A stretch of DNA of 64,000 nucleotides from RBG-16-66-20 sp040752005. GTDB lineage: Bacteria; Pseudomonadota; Gammaproteobacteria; Burkholderiales; SG8-39. Every line of letters begins with the position of its first letter. The stretch's first letter is position 1. The notes below the pieces were generated by a model. The model saw only the letters and a list, made by a program, of their open reading frames with translations. It made no database searches and had not been told where the DNA came from. Where the stretch lies: NCBI GenBank assembly GCA_040752005.1, contig JBFMFX010000022.1, forward strand, positions 4,073-68,072, given 5' to 3'. Position numbers and translations under genes: made by a program. Shown in pieces: positions 40,193 to 48,434 of the stretch.

Positions 40193-40693
40193 ATGCGCCG
40201 TCGCGCCGCCGCAGCCCTCGCCGCCGCCGCGCTCCTTGTCGCGGCCCCCGCCCGCGCCACGCAGGACGCCGACGATTCGCGGTTCTTCGGCGCCGTGCTC
40301 GCGCTGGTTCAGCAGTTCGTGCATGCGGCCGCAGCCGCGCCGGAGCCCGAAGCGGTGCGCCGGCAAGTGGACGAGGTGCTCGCCGGCAGGAACACCGAGG
40401 CGAACCGTGCCGCCGGCGAGATCTTCGCCGAGCTGACGAACGAGGTGCCGCCCGAGCATCGCGCGACGCTTGCCGCGATCGCCAGGGACCTGCTCGCAAT
40501 CGCGCGGCGCGGCGAGGCGCGCGCCCCCGCGGAGGCCGCACGCGAGCGCGCGATCGCCGCCAGGAAGGAGCTGCACGCGATGGGCCTGCGCTACTGGGAC
40601 GAGCAGCAGTACCGCGAGGCGCTCGCACGCGGGGACCGAATCGCGGTGGAGCTGTTCGAAGCCGCGGGGGCGGTCGGCCGCGCCAAGCGCTGA
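40193..40693 (+). CDS. Secreted protein of unknown function
   Basis: A 166-aa protein with a clear signal peptide (MRRRAAAALAAAALLVAAPARA). The mature part is helical and charged: DSRFFGAVLALVQQFVHAAA, EAVRRQVDEVLAGRNTEANR and HAMGLRYWDEQQYREALARG. No cysteines are in the mature region and no known family is recognised. ATG 40193 is fixed by AGGAGG at 40181-40186. It is a single gene, divergent from argA and convergent with rsmE. Confidence 0.75.
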   Translation: MRRRAAAALAAAALLVAAPARATQDADDSRFFGAVLALVQQFVHAAAAAPEPEAVRRQVDEVLAGRNTEANRAAGEIFAELTNEVPPEHRATLAAIARDLLAIARRGEARAPAEAARERAIAARKELHAMGLRYWDEQQYREALARGDRIAVELFEAAGAVGRAKR

Positions 40694-40698
40694 TTCGC

Positions 40699-40740
40699 CG
40701 GCGACGGCACGCGTCGCCGAGGCGCCGCAATCGCGGCGCC
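40699..40740. terminator. Two tandem hairpins between convergent genes
   Basis: CGGCGAC-N7-GTCGCCG (40699-40719) is followed at once by GGCGCCGC-AATC-GCGGCGCC (40721-40740). They fill the gap between the secreted-protein gene and rsmE. Neither has a T-tract, so they may mark transcript ends or RNA stability elements rather than classical intrinsic terminators. Confidence 0.45.
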
Positions 40741-40757
40741 GGACCGTCAATCGCCGT

Positions 40758-41483
40758 CTAGAAGTCCCCCGCGAGCGCGTTTAGCGCGGCGAGCGCTGCA
40801 AGTGCCGCGGTTTCGGTGCGCAGTACCCGCGGGCCGAGGCGCACCGGGACGAACCGCGCTTTCGTGAGCAGTTCCTCCTCGGACTCGTCGAAGCCGCCTT
40901 CGGGGCCGGCCGCGAGCACGATGTCGCGCGCGCCCGCGGCGAGCGCTTCGCGCAGCCGCGCGTTCGCGCGCGGACTGAGCAGCAGCCGCAGCGCGCCTTC
41001 GGGCAGCTTCGTGCAGCATTCGCCAAGGGTGGCAGGCGGCTCGATCGGCGGGATACGGTTTCTGCCGCACTGCTCGCACGCGGCGATCGCGATGCGGCGC
41101 CAGTGCGCGAGCCTTGCGGCCGCACGGCGCGCGTCGAGCCGCGCCTGCGAGCGCGCCGCGAGCACCGGGTGGATCGCGCCGACGCCGAGCTCCACCGCCT
41201 TCTGGATCGTCGTGTCCATGCGCTCGCCGGAGGAGATGCCCTGAACGAGCGTCACCGCAAGCGGCGACTCGCGCTCGATGTCCGCGCGCTCGCCCAGCTC
41301 GACGCTGACGTCGGCGCGGCCGGCCGCGACGATCCGCGCGGGAAACTCGCCGCCGGTGCCGTCGAAGAGCACGATGGCCTCGCCGGCGCGCAGCCGGAGC
41401 ACCCGAGCATGCCGCGCAGCGTCCTCGGGAAGCTCGATGCGCGTGCCCGCAGCGAGCGGACCTGCGACGAAGAAGCGGGTCAC
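40758..41483 (-). CDS. rsmE: 16S rRNA (uracil1498-N3)-methyltransferase
   Basis: SPOUT-class methyltransferase that methylates U1498 in 16S rRNA with SAM. The 241 residues start VTRFFVAGPLAAGTRIELP; the SAM-binding knot is visible as IVLAAGPEGGFDESEEELL and RLGPRVLRTETAALAAL, and VQGISSGERMDTTIQKAVEL is conserved. The start is GTG 41483. Last gene of the long minus-strand run from 55.9 kb, though probably not functionally related to it. Confidence 0.93.
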   Translation of the reverse strand: MTRFFVAGPLAAGTRIELPEDAARHARVLRLRAGEAIVLFDGTGGEFPARIVAAGRADVSVELGERADIERESPLAVTLVQGISSGERMDTTIQKAVELGVGAIHPVLAARSQARLDARRAAARLAHWRRIAIAACEQCGRNRIPPIEPPATLGECCTKLPEGALRLLLSPRANARLREALAAGARDIVLAAGPEGGFDESEEELLTKARFVPVRLGPRVLRTETAALAALAALNALAGDF

Positions 41484-41494
41484 CGGCGCGAAGA

Positions 41495-41884
41495 TCAGCG
41501 CGTGCAGGCCCAGGCGAGCAGCCGGCAGTCTGCGCCGCGGTTCGCTTCTGCGCAGCGGCGGAGAGCCTTTGCCTCGGCCTCGGAGCGCGTCGCGCCGGAC
41601 TGCACGGAAAAGCGCGCCGGTCCGTCGGCGAGCGCGGCGCAGCCATTGCGAAAGCGATGCACCACCTCGCACTTCGGATCGCCGCACTGGCGCAGGGCCT
41701 CGGCCGCGGCGTCGCGCTGGCGGGCGAAGTCGTAGGAAACGCCCCAGGCGCCGGATGCGCGGTGATACGCGATCGCCCCGTGGGCGTTGGGCGTCGCCGA
41801 ATGCTTGCGGCCGGCGGAGTCCTCGGCCGCGGCCGAAGCGGCGGCAAGGAGCGTCGCGGCGAAAAAGGCGACCGCCGGCCGCAC
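41495..41884 (-). CDS. DUF4189-like secreted protein
   Basis: A 129-aa protein with a signal peptide (MRPAVAFFAATLLAAASAAA). The mature domain resembles DUF4189: GAIAYHRASGAWGVSYDFAR, DAAAEALRQCGDPKCEVVHR, FRNGCAALADG, and a C-terminal LRRCAEANRGADCRLLAWAC. The evenly placed cysteines suggest disulfides in the periplasm. Function of the family is unknown to me. GTG 41884 is chosen as start, 2 nt behind the uxaA-type stop. Confidence 0.75.
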   Translation of the reverse strand: MRPAVAFFAATLLAAASAAAEDSAGRKHSATPNAHGAIAYHRASGAWGVSYDFARQRDAAAEALRQCGDPKCEVVHRFRNGCAALADGPARFSVQSGATRSEAEAKALRRCAEANRGADCRLLAWACTR

Positions 41885-41886
41885 GG

Positions 41887-43410
41887 CTACATCGTCGCGC
41901 CGACGACCCAGGGCGCGAACTCGTCCTCGCCGAAGCCGAGAAGCTCGGACTTGGTGCGCTTGCCGGAGGCGGTTTCCAGGATCAGCCGGAAGATGCGCTC
42001 GCCCGCCTGCTCGACCGTCTCCTCGCCGTCCACGATCGTGCCGCAGTTGATGTCCATGTCCTCTTCCATGTGGCGGTAGAGCGGTGTGTTGGTCGCCAGC
42101 TTGAGCGAGGGCACCGGCTTGCAGCCGAACACCGACCCGCGGCCGGTGGTGAAGCACACGACGTTCGCGCCGCCTGCGACGAGGCCGGTGACCGACACCG
42201 GGTCGTAGCCCGGGGTGTCCATGAAGACGAACCCCTTCGCCGTCACGGCCTGCGCGTACTCGTACACGTCCATCAGGGGGGTGGTGCCGCCCTTCGCCGC
42301 CGCGCCGAGCGATTTTTCGAGGATCGTGGTGAGGCCGCCCGCCTTGTTGCCGGGCGACGGGTTGTTGTCCATCTCGCCGCGGTTTCTGCGCGTGTAGTCC
42401 TCCCACCAGCGGATGCGGGCGATGAGCTTCTCGCCCACCTCGCGCGAGACCGCGCGGCGCGTGAGCAGGTGCTCGGCGCCGTAGATCTCCGGGGTCTCGG
42501 AGAGGATGGCGGTGCCGCCATGGCGAACGACGAGGTCGGCGGCGGCACCGAGCGCCGGGTTGGCGCTGACGCCGGAATAGCCGTCCGAGCCGCCGCATTC
42601 GAGGCCGAGGACGAGGTGGCGCGCCGGCACCGGCCGGCGCTCAATGCGGTTTGCCTCCGGCAGCAGCTCTTTCACGCGCGCGATGCCGTCGCGCACCGAC
42701 TTCGTCGTGCCGCCCTTTTCCTGGATGGTGAACGCCTGGAGCTTGTCGCCCACGCGCAGGTTCGAACGGTCCACCCACACCTTGACCTGGTTCGCCTCGC
42801 AGCCGAGGCCGATTGCGAGCACCGCGTAGAAGTTCGGGTGGCGCGCGTAGCCGGTGAGAGTGCGGCGCAGCAGCTCCATTCCCTCGCCCTCGGAGGCCAT
42901 GCCGCAGCCCGTCTTGTGGGTGAGGGCGACCACGCCGTCCACGTTCGGGTAGTCCGCGAGGTTGTTGCGGAAGTGGTCCGCGATCATGCGCGCGACCGTC
43001 GCCGAGCAGTTGACGCTGGTGAGGATGCCGATGTAGTTGCGCGTCGCGACGCGGCCGTCGGCGCGCACGATTCCCCGGAAGGTCGCCGGCGGGTCGACGT
43101 ACTCGACGGGCTTTGCGTCGGCGCAGAAGGCGTAGTCGCGCTCGAACTCTCCCATCGCCAGGTTGTGCACGTGCACGTGCTCGCCCTTGCGGATGTCGCG
43201 CGTCGCAAAGCCGATGATCTGGTTGTAGCGCCGCACCGCCTCGCCCTTGCGGATGTCGCGCGTGGCGACCTTGTGGCCGGCGGGGATGCGCGCGGCCACG
43301 CGCGCGTTGCCTTCGCGCGCGAGCAAGGTTCCCTCGGGCAGCTCCGTGCGCGCGATGACCACGTCGTCGGCGGGATTGAGGCGGATGGTGAGATCGGCGG
43401 ATCGAAGCAT
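41887..43410 (-). CDS. uxaA: UxaA-type altronate/galactarate dehydratase family protein
   Basis: Sugar-acid dehydratase family protein (507 aa) that would convert an aldonate or aldarate to a 2-keto-3-deoxy acid. The N-terminal SAF domain includes IPAGHKVATRDIRKGEAVRR and ATRDIRKGEHVHVHN; the C-terminal domain has LTHKTGCGMASEG, LGCEANQV, GLECGGSDGYSGVSANPA and MDNNPSPGNKAGGL. The single polypeptide joins UxaA N and C parts. It lies 24 nt behind the pdxA2-like gene. The exact substrate is not set by sequence; altronate is the prototype. Confidence 0.9.
   Translation of the reverse strand: MLRSADLTIRLNPADDVVIARTELPEGTLLAREGNARVAARIPAGHKVATRDIRKGEAVRRYNQIIGFATRDIRKGEHVHVHNLAMGEFERDYAFCADAKPVEYVDPPATFRGIVRADGRVATRNYIGILTSVNCSATVARMIADHFRNNLADYPNVDGVVALTHKTGCGMASEGEGMELLRRTLTGYARHPNFYAVLAIGLGCEANQVKVWVDRSNLRVGDKLQAFTIQEKGGTTKSVRDGIARVKELLPEANRIERRPVPARHLVLGLECGGSDGYSGVSANPALGAAADLVVRHGGTAILSETPEIYGAEHLLTRRAVSREVGEKLIARIRWWEDYTRRNRGEMDNNPSPGNKAGGLTTILEKSLGAAAKGGTTPLMDVYEYAQAVTAKGFVFMDTPGYDPVSVTGLVAGGANVVCFTTGRGSVFGCKPVPSLKLATNTPLYRHMEEDMDINCGTIVDGEETVEQAGERIFRLILETASGKRTKSELLGFGEDEFAPWVVGATM
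43180..43263. repeat. Two identical 24-bp copies at 60-bp spacing inside uxaA
   Basis: A 24-bp sequence (43180-43203) is repeated exactly at 43240-43263. Both copies encode the ATRDIRKGE segment of the SAF domain, one 20-residue turn apart. SAF domains of UxaA proteins often carry this internal similarity, but identity at the base level is unusual and may reflect recent conversion between the halves. Confidence 0.8.
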
Positions 43411-43434
43411 GGCTTCCTCCGTGAAGGGTAGAGG

Positions 43435-44427
43435 TTACCGTCGCGGCGCGAGCTCGGCGGCCTGCCGGATCGCCTCGAGCATCGAGCGCTCGTCGGCCTT
43501 GCCTGTGCCGGCGATGTCGAAGGCGGTGCCGTGGTCCACCGAGGTGCGCACGATCGGCAGCCCCGCGGTGACGTTGACGCCGTGCTCCATCCCGAGCGCC
43601 TTTACCGGACCGTGCCCCTGGTCGTGGTACATCGCCACCACCAGATCGTAGTCGCCGCGCACGGCAAGATAGAACAGGCTGTCGGCGGGTAGCGGTCCGT
43701 CCACCTTCCAGCCGCGGGCGCGTGCCGCCGCGACCGCCGGAGCGATCTTCGTTTCCTCCTCGCCGCGGCCGAAGAGACCGCCTTCGCCGGCGTGCGGATT
43801 GATGCCGCACACGCCGATCCTCGGTTCCCTGCCGGTGGCGCGCAGCACAAGCTCCCGCCCGCGCGCGATGGTGCGCTCGACCAGCGCGGCGTCGATGCGC
43901 TCGATCGCGTCCACGAGCCCGACATGCGCGGTGACGTGGATCACCCGCAGCTTCGGCGAGAGCAGGGCGAGGGAGACTTCCGCCGTGCCGGTCAGCTTCG
44001 CGAGCAGCTCGGTGTGGCCGGGGAAGCGGTGGCCGGCGGCGTTGAGCGCCTCCTTGCTGATCGGCGCGGTGCAGATGGCGTCGAGCGCGCCTTCGCGCGC
44101 AAGCGCCACGGCGCGCTCGATGAAGCGGTAGGCGGCTTCGCCCGCCGCGGCCGAGACCCGGCCGCGCACGAGGTTGGGCGGAACGAGCGCGAGGTCAACC
44201 ACCTCCACCGTGCCCGCAGCGAACTCCGCTTCGCGCGGACGCGCGATCGCGCGCACCGCGAGCCCGAGCCCGAGCAGCTTGCGCGTCGCTTCCAGCCAGC
44301 GCGTGTCGCCGATGACCAGCGGCCGGGCGACGTCACGCACCTCCGCATGCGCGAGGGCCTTCAGCACGACCTCGGGGCCGACGCCCGCAGGGTCGCCCAT
44401 GGTGATGCCGACGACGGGAAGAGTCAT
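43435..44427 (-). CDS. pdxA2: PdxA2-type 4-phosphoerythronate/threonate dehydrogenase
   Basis: PdxA-family NAD-dependent dehydrogenase (330 aa). Typical motifs: VVGITMGDPAGVGPEVVLKA, the metal-binding histidines in FPGHTELLAKL and VTAHVGLVDAI, GINPHAGEGGLFGRGEEE, MYHDQGHGPVKALG and TSVDHGTAFDIAG. Because it is coupled to a DUF1537 kinase gene (4-nt overlap) in a sugar-acid operon, it is more likely the catabolic PdxA2, which oxidises D-erythronate/D-threonate 4-phosphate, than the vitamin B6 enzyme. That distinction is inference from context. Confidence 0.88.
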   Translation of the reverse strand: MTLPVVGITMGDPAGVGPEVVLKALAHAEVRDVARPLVIGDTRWLEATRKLLGLGLAVRAIARPREAEFAAGTVEVVDLALVPPNLVRGRVSAAAGEAAYRFIERAVALAREGALDAICTAPISKEALNAAGHRFPGHTELLAKLTGTAEVSLALLSPKLRVIHVTAHVGLVDAIERIDAALVERTIARGRELVLRATGREPRIGVCGINPHAGEGGLFGRGEEETKIAPAVAAARARGWKVDGPLPADSLFYLAVRGDYDLVVAMYHDQGHGPVKALGMEHGVNVTAGLPIVRTSVDHGTAFDIAGTGKADERSMLEAIRQAAELAPRR

Positions 44428-45401
44428 TTCATCTCGCGTTTGAGACGGCTCGCGCCGCGAACCAGCGCATCCGGCCGCCCGAAGGCACCCGCCTTGGTGC
44501 ACACCAGCGTCGTGCCGCGCGCAAGAGCTACCGGAATGCCCGGCTCCACCTCGCCGATCAGCCGCAGCGACCGGATGCCGAGCGCGCCGAGCACGCTGCG
44601 AGCGGTCTCGCCGCCGGTGAGCATGTAATGCGCCCGCGGCGCGCCCTCGGCGATCAGCCTGCCGAGCCGGCGCGCGGCCGGCCTGTCGCTCGGGCGCGGC
44701 GCGCGCCGCCATTGTAGTCTCACGAGGAGGTCGCGTGCCCCGAGCGCCGGGCTTTTCTCCAGGCGCTGTGCCTGGCGCACCGACACCGGCGAGGCGCTGC
44801 CGACCACCGTCACGACCGGGCGGCGCGGCACGCGCGGCACCGGCGCGGGACGGCGGCGCGCAAGCAGGCGGGCGAGCGCGCGCGCGAGCCCGGCCGAGCC
44901 GACGAACAGCGGCCGCGGCCGCAGCGCAAGCCCTGCGCGCGCGATTCGCAGCAGATCGGCGTCGGTCTGCGCATCCGGAACCCGGACACCGGGCGCTTCG
45001 AGCGCCCCGCGCAGGTTGCCCGGGAGCGGCTTGCCGTTCACCCGCACGCGGCCGCCCTTGACGATGCGCCCCTGCGCCGGAAACGCCGGGCAGACGACGA
45101 CCGGCCGCTGCGGCCCGAGGGCAGCGCGCGCGGCGGCGATCTCCGCGGCGAGGTGGCCGCGCAGGGTCGAGTCCACCTTCTTGTAGAGGATCGCCGCCTT
45201 GCGCGCGCGCGACGAGGCGAAAGCCCGCCGCACGATGCGGCGGGCTCTGCGCTCGCTCTTCGAGCGGGTGTCCAGATCCACCGCAAGCACTTCGGCGCGG
45301 GGCCGCGCGGCGCCATCGAGCGCGACCGCGACGCGCCGCGCGCGCCCGAGGAAGGCCGCGGCGCAATCGGCGGCGCCGGTGAGATCGTCGGCGAGTATCA
45401 G
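44424..45401 (-). CDS. dtnK: Four-carbon acid sugar kinase family protein (DUF1537); start unclear
   Basis: Kinase of the DUF1537 family (DtnK/OtnK), phosphorylating threonate or erythronate for PdxA2. The N-terminal motif LILADDLTGAADCAAAFLG, then ILYKKVDSTLRGHLAAEI, CPAFPAQGRIV and the C-terminal TGGETARSVL and GEVEPGIPVA are diagnostic. In frame upstream of the DDLTGAADC motif there is no ATG, GTG or TTG; the nearest candidate is CTG at 45401. It gives 325 aa, shorter than the usual 400 or so. GTG codons inside the gene would remove the motif. The gene ends in a 4-nt overlap with pdxA2. Confidence 0.8.
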   Translation of the reverse strand: MILADDLTGAADCAAAFLGRARRVAVALDGAARPRAEVLAVDLDTRSKSERRARRIVRRAFASSRARKAAILYKKVDSTLRGHLAAEIAAARAALGPQRPVVVCPAFPAQGRIVKGGRVRVNGKPLPGNLRGALEAPGVRVPDAQTDADLLRIARAGLALRPRPLFVGSAGLARALARLLARRRPAPVPRVPRRPVVTVVGSASPVSVRQAQRLEKSPALGARDLLVRLQWRRAPRPSDRPAARRLGRLIAEGAPRAHYMLTGGETARSVLGALGIRSLRLIGEVEPGIPVALARGTTLVCTKAGAFGRPDALVRGASRLKREMK

Positions 45402-45423
45402 GACGCGCGGCGTCGTGCCCGCC

Positions 45424-46827
45424 TCAGAAGAACTTGCGCGGCAGCCAGAGCACGATCTCCGGCACGAAGGTGCACAGCAGCAGCGTCCCGAGCAGCGGCA
45501 CCAGCCACGGCAGGATCGCGATCGTCGTGCGCTCGAAGGAAAGCTTCGCCACGCGCGAGAGCACGAACAGCACCGTTCCCATCGGCGGGTGCAGCAGGCC
45601 GATCATCAGGTTGAGCACCATGATCAGGCCGAAGTGCACCATGTCCACGCCGAGTTTCGCGCACACCGGGGCGAGGATCGGCACGAGCAGCGTGATCGCC
45701 GCCACCGGCTCGAGGAAGCAGCCGATGAAGAGCATGAGCGCGTTGGCGAGCAGCAGGAACACGGTCGGGTCGCTGGTGAATGCGAGCACCCACTCGGCGA
45801 CCGCGTCGGTAACACGGGTGACCGTGAGCAGCCAGCCGAAGATCGAGGCGGCGGCGACGATGAAGAGCACCGCGGCGGTGGTTTCGATCGTGTCCATGGT
45901 GAGCTTCACCAGCCGCCGCCAGTCGAGCGTGCGGTACCACACCAGCCCGAGAAAGAGCGCCCAGAGCGAGGCGGCGATCGCGCCCTCGGTCGGGGTGAAC
46001 ACGCCCATGGTCATGCCGCCGACGAGGATCACCGGCGTGAGCAGCGCCATCACCGCCGAGAAGCCGAACACGCGGTCGAGCGCGAGCAGCAGCGCGAACG
46101 CGGCGATCACCGCCCAGCCGCCGGGCATGCCCAGGGTGTAGAGCAGCCACGCGCCGAGTGGCACGCAGGCCACCGTCGCGATCTCCAGCGTCGCCTTCGC
46201 GAGACGCGCGGCCGAAAACGGCACGTCGCGCCCGTAGCCGCGCCGGTAGGCGAACCAGGCGACCGTACCCATCATCGCCGCGCCCATCAGCACGCCGGGG
46301 ATCACGCCGGCGAGAAAAAGCTGGCCGATCGAGACGCCCGCCATCATGCCGTAGATCACGAAGGGCAGCGACGGCGGAATGATCGGTCCGACGGTGGCGG
46401 AGGCCGCGGTGACCCCGACGGCGAACTCGGTCGGGTAGCCGTGGTCTTTCATCGCCTTGATCTCGATCGTGCCCAGGCCCGCGGCGTCGGCAATCGCGGT
46501 GCCGGACATGCCGGCGAACACCATCGAGCCGACAACGTTGACGTGCGCAAGCCCTCCCTTCATCCAGCCCACCAGCGCGAGCGCGAAGTTGTAGATGCGG
46601 TTGGTGATGCCGGCGGAATTCATCAGGTTTCCCGCCCAGATGAAGAACGGCACCGCGAGCAGCGGAAACGAGTCGACCCCGCCGTACATGCGGTGGATGA
46701 CGACGAAGTCCGGCACGTTGCCCGAGACGATGACATAGATGAGCGCGGCGCCCGCCATCGCGATCGCCACCGGCACGCCGCCCGCCATCAGGGCGAGGAA
46801 CGCGGCCATCAGGCCGCCACCGGTCAT
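45424..46827 (-). CDS. dctM: TRAP transporter large permease DctM
   Basis: Large membrane subunit of a TRAP transporter, which imports an organic acid with a sodium gradient. The 467 residues hold about 12-13 membrane segments. Family stretches include FAGMSGTAIADAAGLGTIEI, VGPIIPPSLPFVIYG and LLHPPMGTVLFVLSRVA. The ATG overlaps the dctQ stop by 4 nt. Its place beside dehydratase and kinase genes suggests a sugar-acid substrate. Confidence 0.94.
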   Translation of the reverse strand: MTGGGLMAAFLALMAGGVPVAIAMAGAALIYVIVSGNVPDFVVIHRMYGGVDSFPLLAVPFFIWAGNLMNSAGITNRIYNFALALVGWMKGGLAHVNVVGSMVFAGMSGTAIADAAGLGTIEIKAMKDHGYPTEFAVGVTAASATVGPIIPPSLPFVIYGMMAGVSIGQLFLAGVIPGVLMGAAMMGTVAWFAYRRGYGRDVPFSAARLAKATLEIATVACVPLGAWLLYTLGMPGGWAVIAAFALLLALDRVFGFSAVMALLTPVILVGGMTMGVFTPTEGAIAASLWALFLGLVWYRTLDWRRLVKLTMDTIETTAAVLFIVAAASIFGWLLTVTRVTDAVAEWVLAFTSDPTVFLLLANALMLFIGCFLEPVAAITLLVPILAPVCAKLGVDMVHFGLIMVLNLMIGLLHPPMGTVLFVLSRVAKLSFERTTIAILPWLVPLLGTLLLCTFVPEIVLWLPRKFF

Positions 46828-47399
46828 CGCGCCTCTCCCTCGGCCTCGGGGCGCTCGAGCACGCTGTAGCCCTGCCGCCAGTGCCGCCAGGCGACCTGCA
46901 GCGACCTTAGGAACATGACCGCGAAACCAAACATCATCGCGCCGAACACCCAGCCCATCGGCAGATCCACGATCGCCATGCGCGAGGAGCCGATGCGCTG
47001 GATGAGCAGCCAGCACAGCCAGGTGGCATAGCCGAGAAAGAGGCAGCGAAACACGTCCACCGCGGTGCTCAGCGCCCGGCCCATCGCCCGCGGCATCAGC
47101 CGGTAAAGGAAGTCCACCTGGATGTGGTTGTTCCTGCGCACCGACATCGCCGCGCCGACGAACACGACCGCGACGAGGAAGTAGCGCGCAATCTCCTCGG
47201 TCCAGCCCGCCGGATCCTCGATGATGTAGCGGGTGAAGACCTGGTAGAAGACGATGCCCGCGAGCACCCAGAACAGAACGAACGCCACCCAGTCCTCCCA
47301 GCCGTAGGCCGAGAGGTCCACCGGTTCGTCGGTGACGTGAAAGCCCGCGTCGTCGAGCACCTCGTGCCCGACGTGCGGGTTCTGTTCGCGGGCCTCCAT
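46824..47399 (-). CDS. dctQ: TRAP transporter small permease DctQ
   Basis: Small four-helix membrane subunit (191 aa). A soluble N-terminal extension of about 30 residues (HVGHEVLDDAGFHVTDEPVD) is followed by WVAFVLFWVLAGIVFYQVFT, WTEEIARYFLVAVVFVGAAM and two more helices. WTEEIAR is the conserved DctQ motif. It stands 16 nt behind dctP and overlaps dctM by 4 nt, a standard dctP-Q-M order. Confidence 0.92.
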   Translation of the reverse strand: MEAREQNPHVGHEVLDDAGFHVTDEPVDLSAYGWEDWVAFVLFWVLAGIVFYQVFTRYIIEDPAGWTEEIARYFLVAVVFVGAAMSVRRNNHIQVDFLYRLMPRAMGRALSTAVDVFRCLFLGYATWLCWLLIQRIGSSRMAIVDLPMGWVFGAMMFGFAVMFLRSLQVAWRHWRQGYSVLERPEAEGEAR

Positions 47400-47415
47400 T
47401 CCCCGGTTCGGGCGG

Positions 47416-48408
47416 CTACTTGATCGCCTGCAGCCGGTCGTAGATCTCCTTCGTCCAGGGCAGCGGCCCGCCGTCGGGGAGCTTGCCCTCGACGTAGAAC
47501 TTCTGCACCGCGGCGATGAAGGGCCTGCGGTCCACCTGGACCACCGTCTTGCCGCGCTTGGCGAAGTCGGTGGCGAGGCGCTTCTCGATCTCGACGATGT
47601 CGGCGGTCGCCTTCGCCGCCGCTTCCTGGAACACCGTGGTGAAGGCCTTGCGGTCGGCTTCCGAGAGCTTCGCCCACAGCGGCCCGCCGATGATGGTGAG
47701 GAGCGCGTCGGTGATGTGCGCCGTCAGGTTGATGTGCGACTGTACCTCGTAGAACTTCTTCGCCTCGATCGTCGGCAGCGGGTTTTCCTGCGCGTCCACG
47801 GTCTTGTTCTGCAGCGCCAGGTACACCTCGGCGAAGGCGATCGGCGTGGGGTTGGCGCCGACCGCGCGCGGAAACAGCGTGTAGAGCGGCGCGTCCGGAA
47901 CCCGGATCTTCAGCCCCTTCATGTCCTCGGGCTTGTGGATCGCCTTGTTGGCGGTCGTCTGCCGGTTGCCGTAGTAGGTGATCGCGACCACGGTGTTGCC
48001 GCCCGAGGCCTTCTGGTAGCCGGCCGCGAGCTCGGCGAACAGCGGGCTCTTCGCGAACTTCTGCCAGTGATCGAAGTCGCGGAACATGAACGGCGCGCCG
48101 CCGATCGAGATCGGCCCGTAGGTGCGCCCGGCGAAAAGCTGCCCGGTGTAGATGATGTCCACGGTACCGAGCGTCAGGCCCTGGTTGATCTGCGTTTCGT
48201 TGCCGAGCGAGGAGGCCGGAAACACCTCCATGGTGTAGCGGCCGCCGGTGCGCTTGGCGATCTCGCCCGCGGCCCAGACCGCGACCGCGTGATACGGCTC
48301 GCTCGTTTCGTACACATGCGCGAACTTGAGCTTCTGCTGCGCGCTGGCGCCGGCGGCGGCGAACGCGAGCGCGACGCCGGCGGCGGTTGCGATGCGATGA
48401 AGTGTCAT
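47416..48408 (-). CDS. dctP: TRAP substrate-binding protein DctP
   Basis: Periplasmic DctP-type binding protein (330 aa). It has a signal peptide (MTLHRIATAAGVALAFAAAG). The mature start QKLKFAHVYETSEPYHAVAV, the conserved Arg in MKGLKIRVPDAPLY that pairs with a substrate carboxylate, and FAEVYLALQNKTVDAQENPL identify the family. It resembles DctP proteins for C4 or sugar acids. The ligand is unknown; the operon suggests an aldonate or uronate. Confidence 0.93.
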   Translation of the reverse strand: MTLHRIATAAGVALAFAAAGASAQQKLKFAHVYETSEPYHAVAVWAAGEIAKRTGGRYTMEVFPASSLGNETQINQGLTLGTVDIIYTGQLFAGRTYGPISIGGAPFMFRDFDHWQKFAKSPLFAELAAGYQKASGGNTVVAITYYGNRQTTANKAIHKPEDMKGLKIRVPDAPLYTLFPRAVGANPTPIAFAEVYLALQNKTVDAQENPLPTIEAKKFYEVQSHINLTAHITDALLTIIGGPLWAKLSEADRKAFTTVFQEAAAKATADIVEIEKRLATDFAKRGKTVVQVDRRPFIAAVQKFYVEGKLPDGGPLPWTKEIYDRLQAIK

Positions 48409-48434
48409 GGCTTCCCCCTTTCGTGAAACAGCGG

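Noticed and set aside
43180..43263. Repeat with 60-bp period considered as a CRISPR fragment
   Set aside because: Only two copies, both coding for a known protein domain in frame; no array and no cas genes.
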